Shown here: in pieces, positions 24,185-36,667 of the stretch
Numbering within the stretch: position 1 is the first letter of the stretch
Layout: each line of letters opens with the position of its first letter
Assembly (NCBI GenBank): GCA_015832175.1
Contig: WJXW01000006.1
Span: 2,592,987 to 2,656,986 of the forward strand
Source of the DNA: Paraphaeosphaeria minitans
Lineage: Eukaryota > Ascomycota > Dothideomycetes > Pleosporales > Didymosphaeriaceae
Direction: 5' to 3'
Length of the DNA: 64,000 nucleotides
Notes under the pieces: generated by a model
The model's input: only the letters and a program-made list of their open reading frames with translations
Told to the model about the DNA's origin: nothing
Database searches by the model: none
Program-made: the position numbers and the translations under genes

Positions 24185-24725
24185 CTTACGCCCTACCTGC
24201 CGCCTATTAACAATCTTGCGCCTACTACCTACTATAGAAAAAAAGGGCGTACAGCTCTTTAGTATCTCCCCGCCCTATAGTAATAATAATAAGTTTAACT
24301 TCTCTGCCTTCTCTAGCCCTAAGCTCTAGCCCTAGAGTCCTATAATAAGGGATGTCTCTAAGGAAGCTAAGGAGCCTAGGGTAATATTATAATAGCTAAC
24401 GCCTATAGTCTCTAAAGTTAAGGAGCGCCCTCTATACTTATATAGGTCTTACTACGCTAGTAAGACTAATGTGCCTAATAACCCTTTAGTAGAAGGCTCT
24501 GTGCCTATTATATACGTAAACGCTAAAGACTAAAGTAAAAGTAATAATAGGGCTATTTTACCTATCTACACTACTGCTGCCGCCGCCGCTACTAAGGTAG
24601 TAGAAGAGGAGGAAGAAAGAGAAAGAGAAAAGGAGGTTAAAAAAGAAAAAGGAGAAAAAGAAAAAAAAAAGGAAGAGAACACTAGTCTATAGACTTATTC
24701 CCTTATTAGAGTAGAAACGTATTAT
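24185..24725 (+). pseudogene. Basic ORF relic, N-terminal part, copy A
   Basis: Matches the first part of the ORF at 48820-50250, up to and including the Glu/Lys-rich stretch (24600-24690). At about 24725 it changes abruptly into the gag-like relic, so the rest is missing. Confidence 0.5.
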
Positions 24726-24729
24726 TATA

Positions 24730-26895
24730 TTGTAGGTGCGTTTACCTTAAGTGAGGAATATAAAAGAATAAGTTAAGTTCTCCTATCTAAAATCTATTAT
24801 ATAAATCTAACTACTCTAATTGCCTATTAGGTCTTTTCCTGTCTTATTTAGTTAGCGCTCTCTTTTTCCTATTCCCTAATTAGCTATCTTAAATAACAGC
24901 TAATTAGCCCTATGTTTCTCTAATTCTCTATCGTAGGCTAACCTTTACACTACATTTTCCTCCCTCTCTTCTAGGCTTAGTTCCTTAAGCCTACTACCTT
25001 ACTACCTTTTTAACACCTTATTAGTAGTTACCTCCTAGACCTATAATTTCCTTAATTCTTAGCTAGCCACCCTTACCTAATTATCCTACCCGCTAACCTA
25101 TCGCCTACCTACTACTTATGTCCCTATAATTAAAGTTGTTTATTAACTTCTTTACATATTAGGCAACGATGCAGCGTTAGTCTAATTCTAGGCCTATAAT
25201 ATTACCTTAGCCTCTAGCTAACTAACTGTGCCTAATTATCCTAACTACTAACCTATCGCCTATCTACCGCTTATATCTCTATAATTAAAGTCGTTTACAG
25301 ACCTCTTAGTATATTAGATAGTAATATTATAGTAATATCCTCTTATAAACGCTTCTACTAAGCTGCTTAGGTGGCCTACGCTTAATTTTTAGAATATATA
25401 ACCCTAGGATTTCTTCCGCTCTATCTTTCTCCTAACCCTTACTTCTACTCTCCTCTCTCTCTTTTAGTCCTTCTAATACCTATTTAATAACTCTGCTGTA
25501 GTTATAGCTACAGTTAACTACACTATAGGTAGAATAGGCGCTTCTAGTGCTAGTAGTAAGAAGAGTAGTAATAACCTAAATAAGCGTAGCCCTACTAGTA
25601 ATATAAAGGCGGACCTTTTTATCTACCCTTCTAAGTCTACTAAGAAGTATATTATTAAGTAGCGTATATTATCCTAAAAACCTTTTATATCCTATTACTA
25701 ACCTTTCTAGTTAGGGTAAAGGCTAATTAGTGTATAAACTATAATCTTCTGCGTAAACTGGCTTACTTTATCTATAGCCTAGATATATAAGGTGTTACTC
25801 TAGGTCCTATTCTTTACACTACTAGCGTCTATAAGAATAATAGCCACTTAGACCTTACTATTTAGCACTTTAATATTAGTAATAATAAAGTAGAGACTAT
25901 TACTAAGTTCTTTAGCTTAGTCACTAGAGAGGCTCTATTAAAGTGTAGATACTATAATACCAATATTAATATAGGTATCTAGTATACTACTGCCTTCTCT
26001 TGTTTTCCTCCTTTTTCTCTAATTAACTATCGCTACACTTACTACTAGAATAAAAGTAGGAGAAGTAAGCTCTATTTTAGTAGTAAATATAGTGTTTCCT
26101 ATCTAGAAGGCAAGCTGCTAAACTAGGAAAGGTATAATAAGTGCTAAATAAATAGTAACTATACCTCTTACTCCTTTTATTATAAGTTCTAGTTCTAATT
26201 CCCTATTACCTAAGCTAATATCTCTTTCCTTTTAGATAAGCTAGCTAACCCTAGCACTAGTTCTTCTATAGATAATATTATTTTAGCTGCTAACATCCTT
26301 TTTATTAGTATAATCTACTTTTAGGCTCTTTCTAGTTACGCTTCTAAGGCTGTTTCTACCTTTAATACTTTTATTCCTAGGGAGCCTATAGAACCCTAAT
26401 ACACTATTACTATAAACTGTAGTCCTTTTTCCTTAGTAGCCCTTTAAGATTATTTCTAAAAGTCTTCTAGAGGTTCCCTTTAGTCTCCTCCTAGTAGTGC
26501 TTTATTATTTTAGGGTTTTAGTCCTTCTACTTAAGGGGGTTCTTATTCTAGCTGTAATTATAAATCGCCTAGTCCTAGATTACCTATACGCCTAGATTCT
26601 CCTACTAGGGAGAATACTCCTTTTTAGCCTTAGCTATTCTCTTAGTCTACTTATTCCTAGTATTCTTATTCTAGTTCTCTTTTACCTTATTAGCAGTCTA
26701 TTAATTAGGCTACCTAAAATTATACTAGATCTCTTCTTTAGTCTAAGGTAACTAGGGCCTCTAGCTCTATAGAGCCCTAAACCCTAAATACTTATTAGTC
26801 CTACTGCTACTATAGAGATAATATTGCTATTAATAATAAGGAGGATAATAATTAGTGCTCTAATATATCTTTAGCTAGTAACTAGGTGTTCTCTA

Positions 26896-26932
<37 letters not shown>

Positions 26933-27062
26933 CTTTCTCCCTCTCTTTTACTAACTGTGTACAGTTAGCTTTCCTAATTCTATATTAGGTACTTCGTGCA
27001 GCGTTTCCTTATGCGATCTAGTGTAGCCTAGGGCGCAACTTCTCTATTATTACTTCTAATAG
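24730..27062 (-). pseudogene. Gag-like gene relic, 3' part (left of G2)
   Basis: Continues the minus-strand reading of 33793-36030 across the G2 insertion. Just left of G2 comes a lysine stretch encoded by the poly-T tract at about 26902-26932. A Gln/Tyr/Asn-rich and basic segment follows (NKVKENQNKNTRNKQTKRIA near 26660). Further on are charged helical segments (for example LSLEEREENVVQRLAYDREL near 24940). At least one frame change is needed. No reverse transcriptase is seen. It is either the tail of a long gag or adjoining genes; a plus-strand reading is also partly open here and I judge it less likely. Confidence 0.35.
26902..26932. repeat. Poly-T tract
   Basis: About 31-33 consecutive T on the plus strand, which is poly-A (lysine codons) in the minus-strand gag-like reading. 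Confidence 0.9.
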
Positions 27063-27067
27063 AATAG

Positions 27068-27523
27068 TGTTAGGATCTGGCCGCGCGTAAGCAGCGGGGC
27101 GCGAGCTTATTAGACCACTAGTCTACTAGAGTTAGCTAACTAAGCAGTTAGATAATAGGTTATAGGTCCTAAGAGTCCTAAGGACTGCACAGGCCTCACC
27201 TGTACAGGAACTCTAGGACGCGTGGGACTCGCCTGCGTGGGACTCTAGGACGTATAGGACTCTAGGACGTATAGGACTCTAGGACGTATAGGATTCTGGG
27301 ACGTGTGGGACTACTTAGTATATAGGAACGCGAGAATGAGCTTCTTATACTTATATTTAATCTATTTATTAATCTATTGTTTAGATTCTAGCAGACTAAA
27401 TTATTAACTTATTATACTTTATAAGATACTATTATATTAACAAGACTTTTCACCTTCTATAAGTACTCCTGCCTAAGAACCAACTTTAACCCTTTAGGAC
27501 TAGCTACCCTCTTAGATTTAATA
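27068..27523 (+). repeat. G2 5' LTR with 17-bp repeats in U3
   Basis: Starts TGTTAGGATC and ends TTTAATA. The second half, from about 27310, is the G1 LTR sequence, while the first half is unrelated. It includes several tandem copies of GGACTCTAGGACGTATA at about 27205-27320. Confidence 0.92.
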
Positions 27524-27549
27524 TCTTAAACACCCTTAATATAAGTACT

Positions 27550-29400
27550 TTATAAACTCTTACCTCTTCTATAACTTTAGGTGCCGCTAAGATTACTCCT
27601 ATAAAGGATAGTAGTAAGGCGTATAAACCTAATCTCTACTTTAGCGAACAATTTTAAACTAATGTCTAGATTCTCTAGTTAGACCTCTACTTCTTTAACT
27701 TAGACAAACCCCTTAAAGATAAAAAGAAGGTTATCTTTGTAGTAATATATATGCGAGGAGATGTAGGATTATAGATCTATCTCTACTTTAAAAAGTACCT
27801 AGGAATAGACTATAATAACAATAATAATAATTACGTAAATAAGCACGCCAATACAGTTAACATTATTAAGAATTATAATAACTTTAAGAAATACCTTAAA
27901 TAACTCTTTAGAATTACTAATAAGGACTCTATTACAAAAGCAAAGATTTAGACTATAACTTAGAAATAATTAGTAGCTAAGTATACTACTAAGTTTTGTA
28001 GATACGCTGTGTAACTTAACTAGGACAATAAATCTCTCTAGAATATGTATAAATAAGGACTTAAATAGAAACTATGTAAGGAACTCTTACGTAGTAGTGT
28101 ATAAATTGCTAATCTTAAAGAACTGTATAAGGAAACTATTAGAATTAACAAAGAATGGTTTTCACTGTAATAGGAGCTCTACTAAAACCCTAGGGCAATA
28201 AGCTTTAGACAACCAGTAAAAATGGTTTATAAGAACCCTATTAGAATTGTCTAAAAGCAACAGCTAAGGAACTACTAGAGATATAAACTAATAGAAGATA
28301 TCTAGTTTAACTATATAGGCAAAGAAAAAGGAGGAAGGATAGGCCCTAAGCAGCCTAATAAACGCGTTTCTAATAGAAGTTAATAATTAATAACTAAGAC
28401 CTGTAAATACTTTACATGTGGTAAACTAGGCTATATAGCTAAAAACTGTAGATTAAAGAACAAAGTCTATTAAACTAAGTTAAATGTACTAACTATTAAG
28501 GACTAAGAACCTAATAAGGAATAGGAAGTTATTATAACGCTATTTAGTTACTAACGCGTTACACTAGAGTAAAGTAAGTAATTAGGTTTACCTAACTCAC
28601 AACTATACGAAGATCTAGAAGACGACTCTAATGTATACTATAACGTAGAAGATGTAGAAGAGATACTAAGATCTTCTACTTCTTACCTATAAAGTAGGCG
28701 GGAAGAAGATAACCCTATATTACCTAAGTATAAACTAAATGTTTAGGACTATATAGAACCCTACTAAGCACTAAAAGGAATGCAACCCTACAAAAATAAG
28801 AAGTTAGACTACGTACTAAAGTACTACCTGGACTACTAAAATCCTACACACTAATTCTGTATGTGGACGTATTGCGAAGAACTAATATACGCACAATATA
28901 AGGTAGAGAAAGAGGAGAATAAGAAATAATCTAGAAGGAAACTGCGCTATAGATAGATGTAAACAGACTACTCTATTACAGTTTACGATAAACACCTCTA
29001 GAATAAATAATAAGTAAAATACTTTCCTTACTTTACGCTAAAGGGTAATAAATGCTGTAATATACTTATTAATAGAGACTATATATAACTATACTAGTAC
29101 ACGTGTTTAAACTAAGACTGCAAATACTACTATATAGCCAAACACTTAGACGGCTTTACAAACTGCCCTACGTAAGAAGTAATAATAGAGCTACTAATTT
29201 AACTAGTATATAGAAATAGTGAAGACTGTAGAAGGAAAAACAGAAGAATATTCTTACAGGAAGAAAAAGAAGAAGACAATCTATATAAGCCACGTACTTA
29301 AGAATAATAATAGAAGTAGATGCTTAGAAACGTATACTAGGCACTAGAACTTAATTACGACCTACACAAACAGATGTCTTTTTTAGGCCTAAACTTAGAT
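27550..29400 (+). pseudogene. gag: G2 gag relic
   Basis: Same gag as in G1 with TAG/TAA at former Gln/Trp codons. The CCHC zinc knuckle at about 28402-28455 keeps all three cysteines (CKYFTCGKLGYIAKNC), with the histidine changed to tyrosine. A run of Asn codons lies near 27810-27830. Confidence 0.8.
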
Positions 29401-32400
29401 AAGAAAACGCCTTTATTAAATTAAATACTATAGTAAGCACAGTATTAGTTAAGCTACTAGTATAGCTTAAAGGAATATAGGCTTAAGCTCTTATAGACTT
29501 AGGAGTAGGAAAGAACTTTATATCTTATTAGATAGCAAGACGAGCAGGACTTATAATATTAGAGAAAGAAGTACCCTATATTATTTATATTGCAAATAGA
29601 TTCCTAATGCCCAAGACACCTTAAATATACTAGGAGGTTACTACCACAATAATAGTTCAAGGACATAGAGAGGAACTTACCTTAGATGTCTTACTAGGAT
29701 CTAAGCATAAGTTAGTCTTAGAATTACCTTAGTTAATAATACACAACCCACAGATTAACTAGGGTACGAAGAAAATATTGTTTAAACGCTGTAATTATAT
29801 ATTATAAGCAAAGCCTACGCATTAACTGAAAATAATAGTAGATAAGAGAGTTATTAATAATATAATACTGCGATAGACAGTCAAAAAACGGAAGCACACC
29901 TTAGCAGACACTAGTAGGAACCACTAGGTTAAGAAGCGTAAAAAGGAGGACAATAGTACACCCTTTACTTTACTAAGAGAGTATAGGAAATAGACACATA
30001 TGTTTATAGAAAAGGAAGGAAAAGCAAACCTACCTAAACATTAACCCTAGGATCTTACAATAGACCTGGAAGAAGGGAAGACGCCACCCTTTAGACTACT
30101 ATATAGTAAGATAGGAGAAGAACTCCTTAAAGAACGTAATTTTATTAAGACAAACCTTAAGAAAGGATATATATAACTATTAAAGTTACTAGTAGTAAGC
30201 CCTTTTATGTTTATTAAGAAAAAGGATGGATTAGATAAACTATACGTTAACTACTAACAACTTAATAACATAATAATAAAGAACTAATATCTACTACTAA
30301 ATATTACAGAGTTATGAGATTAACTATCTTAAGCCAAGATATTCATAATAATAGATCTAAGAGACGGTTACCACCTTATATAAATTAAAAAAGGTGAAGA
30401 ATAGAAAACAGCGTTTTAATTACGCTATAGACTATTTAAATATAAGATTATGCTATTTAGACTCACAAATGCACTAGTAGCTTTTATAGCACTTATTAAT
30501 AACCTACTCTACGAACATCTGGATATATTTGTTATTACGTATATGGATAATATTCTCGTCTTTTCCAAAAACAAATTAGACCACACTAAGTATGTATAGA
30601 CAGTACTAGAAGCACTGGATAAGGTATACCTTTGTATTAAACTTAAGAAATATAAGTTTAATGTTAAATAACTTAAATTCCTAGGACACATTATTACTAC
30701 AGAAGGAATTAAGATGGCACTAAGTAAAGTCGAATGTATTAAGAACTGGCTGATACTAAAAACAGCCAAGAACATCTAAGAATTCTTAGGATTCTATGGA
30801 TTTAATTAACAATTTATCCAAGATTACGTAAAGGTCACAATACCTTTAATAAATCTTATAAAAAAGGACGTACCTTTTAAATAGATAAATAAGTATAGAA
30901 TGTTATTTTAACTCCTTAAGACAGTATGTATTATGGAACCTATCCTTGTTTATTTTAGAAGCGATAAACCACTGCGCTTTAAAACAGACACTAGCGATCT
31001 TGCGCTAGGCGCCTACGCTAAATAAAAACGTAATAGTAAATGGCACCTAATTGCCTATTACTTATGCAAATTTAATAACGCTAAAACACGATATAATGTA
31101 TATAATAAGGAACTCTACGCTATTATTAAAGCCTTAAAGCACTAGAGGATTTATACGCTTAGTTACTTAACGCTAGAAATCTACATAGATTATAAGAACC
31201 TTCTAAGGTTCACAACGACAAAAGAACTTACGCCACGATAATAAAGATGGTTATAGACCACTAGGTAGTATAAGTTTAAAATTATCTATATAGCTAGAAA
31301 AGAAAATGGCAGAGCAGACGCTTTTAGCTAACGAAGTAATTTAGTAGGAGAAAAGGTAAAAACTTTCTTCGCAATCCTTTATAAAGCCAAAGATGGATCT
31401 CTAGAACTAATAGCGGAACTAAATTAACTTTTAGTAATTAACTAAGAAGTTCTAGAACATCTATAGACTAAGATTATCTAATAATACCACGATGACCCTA
31501 TGTACAGACACCTAGGCATCACGAAAATAATGGAACTTATCTAAAGGAATTACACCTTTAAAGGAATTAAGGAAGCTATAATAACTTATATCTGTAAATG
31601 TGCAGAATGCTAGAGAAATAAACATAGTATATATTTTAAATATAGAGAGATGTAAGTAATTAGAATACTAACAGCACTATAGGACGATATCGCTATGGAT
31701 TTTGTTATAGGAATTCTAAACTCTAAGGATCTAATAACAGGAATTAAATACAATAGTATACTAGTAGTAGTCTACTAACTAACTAAGTATATTGAGCTTA
31801 TTCTATGCCTTAAAAGAATAACGGCAAAGGAACTTGCTTTTCTTATCCTGGACTAACTAATTAGACACTATAGAATCCTAAAAATAATTATTAGTGATAG
31901 AGACAAGCTCTTTACGTTAAATTATTAGATAACGCTTATGGCACTACTTGGAACGAAACGAAAGCTATTAACAGCTTACTATTCATAAACGGATAGATAG
32001 ACAGAACGTACGAACTAAACTATAGAAACGTACCTACGTATCTACTGTAATAATTAGAAGAATAACTAGGTTTTATTACTACCTATGGCACAGATGGCCT
32101 ATAATAACAAAGTATTAGTAGTATTAGGACATACACTGTTCTATGTAAACTATAGAAGACACCCACATCTCTTTAATTAATAATTTCCTACAATAATTAA
32201 AGCAAAAGAAGCTATAGATATGGTAGAAAATATAAAGAAAATATACTAACAACTCTAAGAGAACTTTAAGAAAGCTTAGTAGCAATTAATTTTATACCAA
32301 AACTAAAAACGAAAAATGGCACCTTAGCTAAAGAAGGGGGATAAAGTATATCTGCTTACGAAGAACCTTCGAACTTAGAAGAAGAAACACAAGAAACTAG

Positions 32401-32720
32401 ATTATATTAAGGTTAGACTATTTTACATTTCTAAGCAAATATTACTAGTAAACTATAAGTTGGAACTACCGCCAGATGCAAAGATACACCTAGTATTCTA
32501 TGTATTACTACTGGAACTAGCAGACCCTAATATACTAGTTAAAACCACCTTCTACTACTAGACTAAGGAAGAAAACGAATTTAAGGTTAAAAGAATTCTG
32601 GAATACGATTAGTATAATAACACGTACCTTATTAAGTAGAAAGGTTACCCACATAGCGAAAACACCTAGGAACTAAAAAACAATCTAGGAAACTATTAGC
32701 AAAAGACTAAGGAATTCTAC
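29401..32720 (+). pseudogene. pol: G2 pol relic (PR-RT-RH-IN-chromodomain)
   Basis: Protease motif near 29490 (LIDLGVGKNFIS). The reverse transcriptase catalytic box is Y-M-D-N at 30540-30551, one G-to-A step from YMDD. RNase H lies near 30980. Integrase zinc residues lie near 31600 (CAECxRN), and its DDE core follows. A chromodomain lies near 32580-32700 (VKRILEYD, then LIKxKGYPHSENTxE). The protein is a multi-enzyme polyprotein for reverse transcription and integration; the chromodomain would steer insertion to modified chromatin. Many stop codons inactivate it. Confidence 0.88.
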
Positions 32721-33300
32721 TAGAAACGACTAGGACGCACCTAGGAATCGCCACTAGCATAAGGGCTAGCCTATAAAATAGACTAGTTAATTACCTTAGC
32801 GCCTAACAGCGCGTTAGGATTTATTAACGCGGCGGCCTACGCTAACTCCTCCTACGCCTTAAGTGCTTCTAACTTGTCTATAGTACTTATGCTATAATTA
32901 AACAACTCTTGTTTCTTTTAATATAATTTCTTTTACTAATTACGTAAGCGCGCTATCTTTTCTTACGCCTAATAGGCGCGAAGGAGAGCTACCTTAGCTA
33001 GCTCTTCCTTAACATAGAGCTTTACCTCCTCTTTAGCCTCTAACTTTTCTAACCTCTCTATTTTAGTATCTATTTTTAAATAATCTAGTAAGGGGATCTC
33101 TTTAGGCTTACACTTCTAGTTTTCCTATCTAACGCAGTTGGTACACTAAGAGTATAAAGAAAAAAGATAATAAGTATATTTCTTCTTAGCGTAGTACAAA
33201 TAGGTAACTATTGCAAAAACGTAGTCTTTTTTAAGGTGATTAGCTTAACTGTGGCGATATTAGATAGAACGAGATAATAACTTTATAGGTGGTTAACTTA
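32721..33300 (-). pseudogene. Antisense coiled-coil ORF at the G2 3' end
   Basis: The minus strand between pol and the 3' LTR reads as a protein with a CxxC and a third Cys (CTNCVR, then NQKC). A long charged helix follows (TKIERLEKLEAKEEVKLYVK) and then an Ala-rich tail. It is analogous in place and build to the G1 antisense ORF but different in sequence. No clear ATG is left, and TAG codons interrupt it. Confidence 0.5.
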
Positions 33301-33331
33301 TAAGGATATTAAGCTTAGAGGGGGAGGATAA

Positions 33332-33787
33332 TGTTAGAATCTAGCTATATATAAGTAGTGGGGCGCGAGCTTATTAGACTACTAGTCTGCTAGAGTTAGC
33401 TAACTAAGTAGTTAGATAATAGGTTATAGGTTCTAAGGGTCCTAAGGACTGTACAGGCCTTACTTATACAGAAACTCTAGGACGCGTGGGACTTGCCTAC
33501 GCGGGACTCTAGGACGTATAGAACTCTAGGACGTATGGGACTCTAGGACGTATGGGATTCTAGGACATATGGGACTACTTAGTATATAGGAACGCGAGAA
33601 TAAGCTTCTTATACTTATGTTTAATCTGTTTATTAATCTATTGTTTAGATTCTAGCAGACCAAATTATTAACTTATTACACTTTATAAGATACTATTATA
33701 TTAACAAGACCTTCCACCTTCTGTAAGTACTCCTGCCTGAGAACTAACCTTAACCCTTTAGAACTAGCTACCCTCTTGGATTTAACA
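33332..33787 (+). repeat. G2 3' LTR
   Basis: 456 bp, starting TGTTAGAATC and ending TTTAACA, with the same U3 17-bp repeats (about 33475-33575). It is followed by the AATAG target duplication. Confidence 0.92.
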
Positions 33788-33792
33788 AATAG

Positions 33793-36030
33793 TAGGTTCT
33801 TAAGAGTAGTCCTAACTTTATTTTTCTATTAAAACTTGTCTTTATTATGTCCCTATAAAGACATTCCCTAATTCGCTTCTATTTAATTAGTTATTAGGCT
33901 TCTTTTCCTTTCTAGAGAGTAGTTACTAGGCCTTTAAATACAGTTCGTTCTAAGAAAATATTAATCTAACTATAATGCCTTTTACCTCTTAGGTTAGTGC
34001 TGCTATTAGGATAGAATTAGTATTTAGGGTGTTAATAAGTGCAACTAGCTCTTTATCTAATAGAAAAGTAGAGGCTATTTAAGTATTCTTTTTTCTGCTA
34101 GTAGCCTTAGCTTCTAGTACAGCTTAGATAATACTCTCCTCTATTATCTAAGTAGGTTTAGAAGCTCTTTAGTTTACTTCTATAACTACTACTTATAGCA
34201 CTAATTTATCGTTGTTAATTACTAGTAGAGGAGATCCTAGGCAGAATTCTCTAATCTATAGCTAGGGATTAATTCTAACCCTTCTTTCCTAAAGGTCTCT
34301 TATTTAAGCCACTAACACTAGTTTACTTACTCTAGCCCCTACAACCCTTTTAATACTTAGTTAGTTCTATTATTCTTATAAGCTCTTTTCTACTACCCTA
34401 GTCCTAGTAGTATTTACTTCCTTAGTTATATTAACTTCCTTAGATAGGTAGGAGACCTCTAATAAAGTAGCGTAGAAGGCTTTAGCCCTTCTTATTACTT
34501 CTATCTCTAGTTCTTAGTCTCTCTACTTACTACTTATTAACCTAAAATGCGATTAGCCTAATTTGTGTTTAAAATAGGTAGAGGCTTTCTTACCCTCTAG
34601 GCCTAGCACCTAGCTAAAATTCTTCTCTAAATTTTTATTAGTAACATTAAAATACTATTTAATCTCTCTAAGTAGGTACTAGAGCTGTGCATCTTCTTAG
34701 GAGTAGAGTATAGGCCCCCTAAATTTCTCTATCTAAAGGTGTTTTAGACTATAGTAGAAGTTAAAAAACTAGCTATTAGTGTTAAAGATTTTATAGTACT
34801 AACCTCTTTTAATAAGGCCTTAGCGCTAGGGGTAGTCCTTTACAATGTGTCTAGTCTCTCTATAGGTTCTATAAGCCTAGACTTAATATTCCTAATCGCG
34901 AATCACCTAAGTACCTACACTAGGGTTTATAATAGGGTTATAGGAGCTTTTAAATAACCTATTATTACGTTCTATATAAAGGGTTAGCCTTATAAGCTTA
35001 TTAAAAGCGTATTAGTTATTAGCTAGCTTATTAAAAATAAGACTAGTAGTAATAGGCATAGAAGCCTTCTATTACTTATATTCTTCTATAGTAAGGGTAA
35101 GTCCTCCTATCTTTATAATAACCTCTTAGACTTACGCATCTACTTCTTCTTTATAATCTTTATTTCCTCCTATTCTTGTTTCCTCCTATACCTTAAAGAA
35201 CTTCCTAGGTAGTAGGATAAGTAGGATTGCTAATAAAGCAGTTTTAGAACAAGCTAGATTTATAGTAACCTATCTCTTCTCCTACTATATAGCCCTAATT
35301 ACCTTATCCTAGTCTCTGCACTAGCGAAAGAAATCGTATATTTCTTATACCTAATAGGTGTTTACATTACCTCCTCTTAGGCAACTCTCTATTAGTATTC
35401 TATATATAACTATAGTCTTATCGTCTTAGTTAAGACCTTTAAAGAAAAGAGTTCCTACTTCTATCTATATAATCTATAATTAGGTAAGGGCAGCTTAAGT
35501 ATAGCTATTAAACTTATAGAAGTAGTTATTTAGTGTAATAGGCTACTAGCTTACTTTATTAAGCTAGCTCTTAAGGTAGGCTCTAGTTAATTTTTAGTAT
35601 TCTAAGTCTATTAATAAGTACTTAAAGCAAAGTATCTTCTAGAAGTCTTTTTAGTTAACTAAAGCGTTTCTATAGGCTGGTAGTTTTATAATATCCCTTT
35701 AGTAGGTGCCTAAGTAGAAGTAAGATAGCTTTTATTTCTTAAGCTTCTTACTCTACCCTACTCTTTCTACTTAAAAGTTATAGTCCTCTAAGAAGGTAGT
35801 AATATTAATACTACTAAAGCTTAGTGCGTTGCTATTATTTAAGCTTAGAGTAAACTAAGCCACGTTTCTTTTTTAGGAGAAGCCTCCTATTCCTAGTCCT
35901 CTATCCTTAAACTATTTTCTTTTGTCTATGTCTTCTAAAAGGTAATTAGTAATACCCTAGCTTATCTAGCCAGTGCTGCTCTTAGCAGGGGTAGTTAGAT
36001 AAATAGGGTTATTATAAAACCTATACAAAT
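33793..36030 (-). pseudogene. Gag-like gene relic, 5' part (right of G2)
   Basis: From about 36030 leftward the minus strand reads as one long protein broken by TAG/TAA. It opens with an N-terminal segment (INITTFLEDYNFQVERVG near 35770), then a helical capsid-like domain, then a segment rich in Glu/Lys/Gln (NKDYKEEVDAQVQEVIIK near 35100). A long charged tail runs to the G2 boundary. The FLEDYNF opening and domain order resemble the gag-like proteins common in ascomycete gypsy elements, but I could not see LTRs, reverse transcriptase or a clear zinc knuckle. G2 interrupts it, so it is older than G2. Confidence 0.5.
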
Positions 36031-36229
36031 CTATTTTATTTTCTTTTTTTTTATTTTTCTTCTATTATCTACTTATTCTTATGTTAGTTTTCTGTCAGCG
36101 ATTTGGCTTTAGGTATACGGATAATAATCTCGCTTAATAGAATCCTACTACTAATATCTTGCTTCCCCTTTTGTCCTTAACTTAATTATTACTTAGACTA
36201 GAATTATTTAGGGTCTATTACATTCGCTC

Positions 36230-36460
36230 TTTCTAGGAGTCTAGTGGCCACTTAAAGGTCCTTTAGTCTATTACTTTTTCTACCTAATAGCTGCTTAAAA
36301 GTCTATTAGTCTATTATTATTTTATTCCTAGATAACTAATAACTACTTAAAAGTCTATATAGTCTATACTAGCACTAGATAGCTGCTTAAAAGTCTATTA
36401 GTCTATTATTATTTTATTTCTAGGTAATTAGTAACTACTTAAAAGTCCATTAATCTGTTA
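36230..36460. repeat. Tandem repeat of about 50 bp
   Basis: Four to five imperfect units built on CTTAAAAGTCTATTAGTCTA with a TTATTATTTTATT spacer. Confidence 0.7.
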
Positions 36461-36667
36461 GGATCTAAAATCCACATAATGGCGGGAAGCTAGTTTTGTA
36501 CCTAGTAGGCGCATAGCAAGGATTAAGCGGGGATTTAATACTAGCTACGCCTTAAATAAAGGAGTTACGTAACTACTCTCTAATATTATTAGGACTAAGG
36601 ATTCAGACCCAGTATCGTCTGTGCGCTGGTACGTGCGCACTGGCGCTAGTCTGTAAATAGCTAGCCC
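36461..36667. other. Unassigned stretch, moderately GC-rich
   Basis: No gene recognised. It begins TGTTAGGATCTAAAA at about 36458, the same first nine bases as the G2 LTR, but the rest does not match. It contains GC-richer sequence (GTACGTGCGCACTGGCGC near 36630) that has escaped strong RIP. Confidence 0.4.

Larger units (their letters stand above)
15845..24725. repeat. Subtelomeric multigene unit, copy A (internally deleted)
   Basis: Collinear with copy B (37290-49340) through a minus-strand coiled-coil gene, the recombinase-helicase gene, a minus-strand Gly/Lys-rich gene, about 3 kb of gene-free repeat-bearing DNA, and the start of a plus-strand basic ORF. Relative to B it lacks about 3.27 kb (B positions 40021-43291), joined here at 18570/18571. 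It has about 80 bp near 22950-23030 that B lacks. It carries more TAG/TAA and fewer retained CpA-type sites than B, so it looks more heavily RIP-mutated. Similarity ends near 24725, inside the basic ORF. Confidence 0.88.
27068..33787 (+). mobile_element. Ty3/gypsy chromovirus G2 (RIP-mutated)
   Basis: A 6720-bp element with two 456-bp LTRs and a 5-bp target duplication AATAG (27063-27067 and 33788-33792). It is inserted in the minus-strand gag-like relic. Body order is gag, protease, RT, RNase H, integrase, chromodomain, then an antisense ORF. Gag and most of pol match G1 closely, while the 3' end of the body and the first part (U3) of each LTR are different. It keeps more conserved residues than G1 (YMDN instead of Y-I-N-N; intact knuckle cysteines), so it is younger or less heavily mutated. 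Confidence 0.93.

Noticed and set aside
24730..26890. Plus-strand protein reading, including a Ser/Pro/Gln-rich stretch near 26500
   Set aside because: The minus-strand reading is more charged, more helical and continues the gene on the other side of G2; plus-strand openness comes from Leu codons on the opposite strand. Some doubt remains.
26902..26990. Poly-T with a following TACTAAC and CAG, read as an intron 3' end or as a LINE poly-A tail
   Set aside because: No donor site or partner exon was found. No LINE reverse transcriptase is present. The tract fits lysine codons of the minus-strand gag-like reading.
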